From positions 1 through 53,339 of the forward strand of contig JAMPEF010000009.1 in assembly GCA_023665275.1 (NCBI GenBank): 53,339 nt of DNA, written 5' to 3'. The notes beneath the pieces were generated by a model, which was not told the origin of the DNA, ran no database searches, and saw only the letters and a program-made list of their open reading frames with translations. The translations under genes were made by a program, and so were the position numbers. Below, piece by piece: positions 50,982 through 53,339 of the stretch. The number at the start of each line of letters is the position of its first letter. Positions within the stretch are counted from its first letter, which is position 1. The DNA is from Alistipes senegalensis. Lineage in GTDB: Bacteria; Bacillota; Clostridia; Oscillospirales; Ruminococcaceae.

Positions 50982-53339
50982 TTACAGACGTGGGTCGACG
51001 GGTTCGCTCTCAAATGCCAGTACACCAAATGAACATTCATGCACTTTGTATAATGGTTCACGGTTTACAAAACGTTTAAGCGCTTCCATACCTAATGAAA
51101 ATTCTTTCAGAGCAAGGGTGCGTTTTCTTGAAAGTGAACGTTTTTTCAGTCGCTTTAAATTATCCGGATAGAGATATTCCGCACCGTAAATTATTCTTAA
51201 ATACTCACGTCCACGACATTTTACGGCAGGTTGCAGAAGTTTGTTTCCGGCAATAGCTGTATAGTATTCAGGCTTGACAACCATTCCCTCACCGCCGGAA
51301 GTCGTCAAATCAGACCACCATTTAACAGCGTTGTCAATGCTTTTTTCGTCACCAGTATCAACGCATATGCATGGCGTTGCCATAAAAATCATATCCGTAC
51401 AGATATATTTTTTTATGTTTTCCATGTGCCACGTATGCTTTTCGTGGTCGAAAACCTTATTTTCAATCGCAAGTATATGAAACGGTGCTATTCTGAAGTC
51501 GTCAATATTATTGACAGTCCAGCAGTATTCACGGTAGGCAGAAATATATTTTTCAATGGCATCTCTTCTGAAACGGAATTTTTCAAGAATATTGTTTAAA
51601 TCGGTATTCTGTCCGGAAGTAAGGGCAGAAACTTCAGCGGTTATATTCTCACGGGAGCAGGCTTTTTCAAGGAGCGTCACGGCGGTATCAAGGGAGTTTC
51701 TGCCGGCGTTTCCGACGGGTGCATACTGAGTTTTAATAAGTCCTTGTGCCTTTTCAGACCATGGCATAAGTTCAGTATCAAGGCAAACCCAGTCCGTGTT
51801 GAAATCATTCCAGAAATTATTATCCGTAAGCACTTTATCAAGACGGTTTAATAATTCCTTTTCAGTTTCCGCATTGTCAAAGAAACGCCGTCCGGTACGG
51901 GTGTATATAATTCCGCACGTTCCGTCATTGATTCCGAAACGCTTGCCGGCAGTTTCCGGAGTATGACAAAGAACTATCACAGCCCTTGACCCCATATGTT
52001 TCTTTTCACATACGACGTTTTTTATACCGTTTTTCCGGTAATATTCAAATGCTTCCAATGGGTGTTCAAGATAATCATCAATCCGGCTTGTCTCACACGG
52101 CGACATGGTAGGCGGAAGATATATCAGCCAATGCGGGTCGGCGGAATATCGGGACATTATTTCAAGTGCGGCTGCTGCGTTGTTTTCCTCAACGTTTATT
52201 GATGGGATAAGTTCTGTTGTAAGATGCATTTTCCCCTGAAAATCTCCTACAGTAAGCATATCGCCCATATCTTCGATTTTTTCAGGAGCAAGAGGCTTTA
52301 CAGGTTCGTAATATTTTTCGTATGCCTCAACGCTTACAAACTTTTTTTCTGGATAACGCATAGCGGTAAGTTTTCCGCCGAAAACACACCCCGTATCAAT
52401 GCAGTATGTATTGTTTACGGCTGTGACGTCGGCACACGGAGTATGTCCATATACTATTGTTGCACGTCCTCTGTAATCAGCAGACCAGTCAAGACGCACC
52501 GGAAGTCCGAACTCATCAACTTCGCCGGTAGTATCTCCATATATACAGAAATCTCGAACACGTCCCGAACCACGTCCGATATATTTTTCTTTTATTCCAG
52601 CATGGGAAACGACAAGTTTTCCGTTATCTAATACGTAATGACTTATAAGACCGTCAAGGAAATTTTTCAGTTCGTCTTTAAATTCCGGAGTTTCCTTTTC
52701 TATTTCCTCAACACTCTTGTCAAGTCCGTAAGTTAGATTTACATTTTTGCCGTTAAGATATTTAAGTAATTTTACTTCATGATTTCCGACTACTGAAAAT
52801 GCATTTCCGTTTTTAATCATAGACATAGCAAGTTTAAGCACACCGACGTTATTATAACCTCTGTCGCAGAAATCCCCTAAGAAAATAACTTTTCTGCCGT
52901 CGGGGTGAACGGGTACACCGTCGGCATTATCAACATAGCCTAATTTATTGAGAAGTTCTTTTAATTCCCCGTAACAGCCGTGAATATCTCCGATAATATC
53001 AAAAGCCCCGTGTTCGTCTTTTTTGTCGTTCCAAAGTTTAGTGCGGATTATTTCGGCATTGTCAATATCGTCCTGTGTGTTCAGGACGTAAACAAAACGG
53101 AAACCCTCACGCTTTAATTTCTTTACACACCGGCGGAGCTGTTCGGCATGATTATGAATAACTCTTTCCGGAAGCTGTCTGTTTTCACGGACTTTGTTTC
53201 TTTCAAGTAGCGTCTTTTCAGGGACGTTAAGCACTATAGCCACGCTATGTACGTTATTTTCACGTGCAACGTCAATAATTTTTTTCCGTGCGGATTGCTG
53301 TACGTTTGTTGCATCTATTACAGTGAGTTTCATAAGGTC
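50982..53339 (-). CDS. pnkp: polynucleotide kinase-phosphatase-ligase (Pnkp), 5' end outside window
   Basis: About 785 residues of a bacterial Pnkp RNA-repair enzyme are visible. The first ~105 are the C-terminal part of the 5'-kinase domain (KLTVIDATNVQQSARK, ERNKVRENRQLPERV). The frame stays open through the right edge (codons for Asp-Leu precede the visible Met), and the P-loop is missing, so the true start lies outside. Next is the metallophosphatase: DIIGDIHGCYGEL, GDFCDRG, GNHE, SHAGI, GHTP. The C-terminal adenylyltransferase/ligase domain has the AMP-acceptor Lys in CEKKHMGSR (about residue 445 of the visible part) and a later GGEGMVVKP. Pnkp heals and seals broken RNA, normally with Hen1, which is not seen downstream and may lie beyond the edge. 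Confidence 0.94.
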   Translation of the reverse strand, partial: DLMKLTVIDATNVQQSARKKIIDVARENNVHSVAIVLNVPEKTLLERNKVRENRQLPERVIHNHAEQLRRCVKKLKREGFRFVYVLNTQDDIDNAEIIRTKLWNDKKDEHGAFDIIGDIHGCYGELKELLNKLGYVDNADGVPVHPDGRKVIFLGDFCDRGYNNVGVLKLAMSMIKNGNAFSVVGNHEVKLLKYLNGKNVNLTYGLDKSVEEIEKETPEFKDELKNFLDGLISHYVLDNGKLVVSHAGIKEKYIGRGSGRVRDFCIYGDTTGEVDEFGLPVRLDWSADYRGRATIVYGHTPCADVTAVNNTYCIDTGCVFGGKLTAMRYPEKKFVSVEAYEKYYEPVKPLAPEKIEDMGDMLTVGDFQGKMHLTTELIPSINVEENNAAAALEIMSRYSADPHWLIYLPPTMSPCETSRIDDYLEHPLEAFEYYRKNGIKNVVCEKKHMGSRAVIVLCHTPETAGKRFGINDGTCGIIYTRTGRRFFDNAETEKELLNRLDKVLTDNNFWNDFNTDWVCLDTELMPWSEKAQGLIKTQYAPVGNAGRNSLDTAVTLLEKACSRENITAEVSALTSGQNTDLNNILEKFRFRRDAIEKYISAYREYCWTVNNIDDFRIAPFHILAIENKVFDHEKHTWHMENIKKYICTDMIFMATPCICVDTGDEKSIDNAVKWWSDLTTSGGEGMVVKPEYYTAIAGNKLLQPAVKCRGREYLRIIYGAEYLYPDNLKRLKKRSLSRKRTLALKEFSLGMEALKRFVNREPLYKVHECSFGVLAFESEPVDPRL

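Noticed and set aside
1..53339. tRNA genes, CRISPR arrays, insertion sequences, prophage
   Set aside because: No cloverleaf-like segments, regularly spaced repeats, transposase motifs or phage structural genes were seen in either strand by eye.

Overview
The window looks like a low-GC Firmicute of the Ruminococcus type (Clostridia, Oscillospiraceae). Supporting this are a secreted GH9 cellulase carrying a type I dockerin and long Thr-rich linkers (a cellulosomal enzyme), pyruvate formate-lyase, two meso-diaminopimelate routes (DapL and Ddh), strong AGGAGG ribosome sites, and sigma-A promoters that nearly all have a 17-bp spacer. No rRNA, tRNA, CRISPR array, transposase or prophage was seen.

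Layout. 1-800: tail of an unknown gene and an HD-domain gene. 881-11337: one co-directional operon of a VWA protein, a SWIM zinc-finger protein, a DUF4132 protein, a MoxR-type AAA+ ATPase, a DUF5682 protein and a thymidylate-kinase-like protein. The first five match the component set of the uncharacterised E. coli yehP/yehQ/yehI-molR/yehL/yehM region. 11656-18139: a sugar-phosphate transferase, then leftward patatin, dapL and dapF, a rightward RlaP-type nucleotidyltransferase, and a surface GH3 lipoprotein. 18184-23582: a preQ1-riboswitch-controlled queuosine operon (queD-queE-folE-two paralogues-queC-hsdS-queF) with an orphan type I specificity subunit inserted. 23594-28853: a cation/proton antiporter, a GGDEF-like protein, an AI-2E transporter and 1-phosphofructokinase. 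29123-31715: a pyruvate formate-lyase whose glycyl-radical domain is a separate gene. 31756-36577: Ddh, a sensory [FeFe]-hydrogenase-like protein, a DivIVA-like protein and an unknown. 36711-43896: an AraC regulator, the GH9-dockerin-GH16 enzyme, a solute-binding lipoprotein, and a second binding protein whose two halves are in swapped order. 44017-45594: a GtrII-type gene broken by one in-frame stop. 45836-49865: MarR plus a heterodimeric ABC exporter. 50006-53339: two unknown genes behind the 3' part of a Pnkp RNA-repair enzyme that runs off the right edge.

Best candidates for new biology: the VWA/SWIM/DUF4132/MoxR/DUF5682 operon; the naturally split pyruvate formate-lyase with a small protein between its parts; the circularly permuted family 3 binding protein; the hsdS gene with an ATA in place of a start codon inside the queuosine operon; and the hydrogenase-like protein fused to a coiled-coil signalling tail. 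All functional statements rest on motifs read by eye; no database search was possible.
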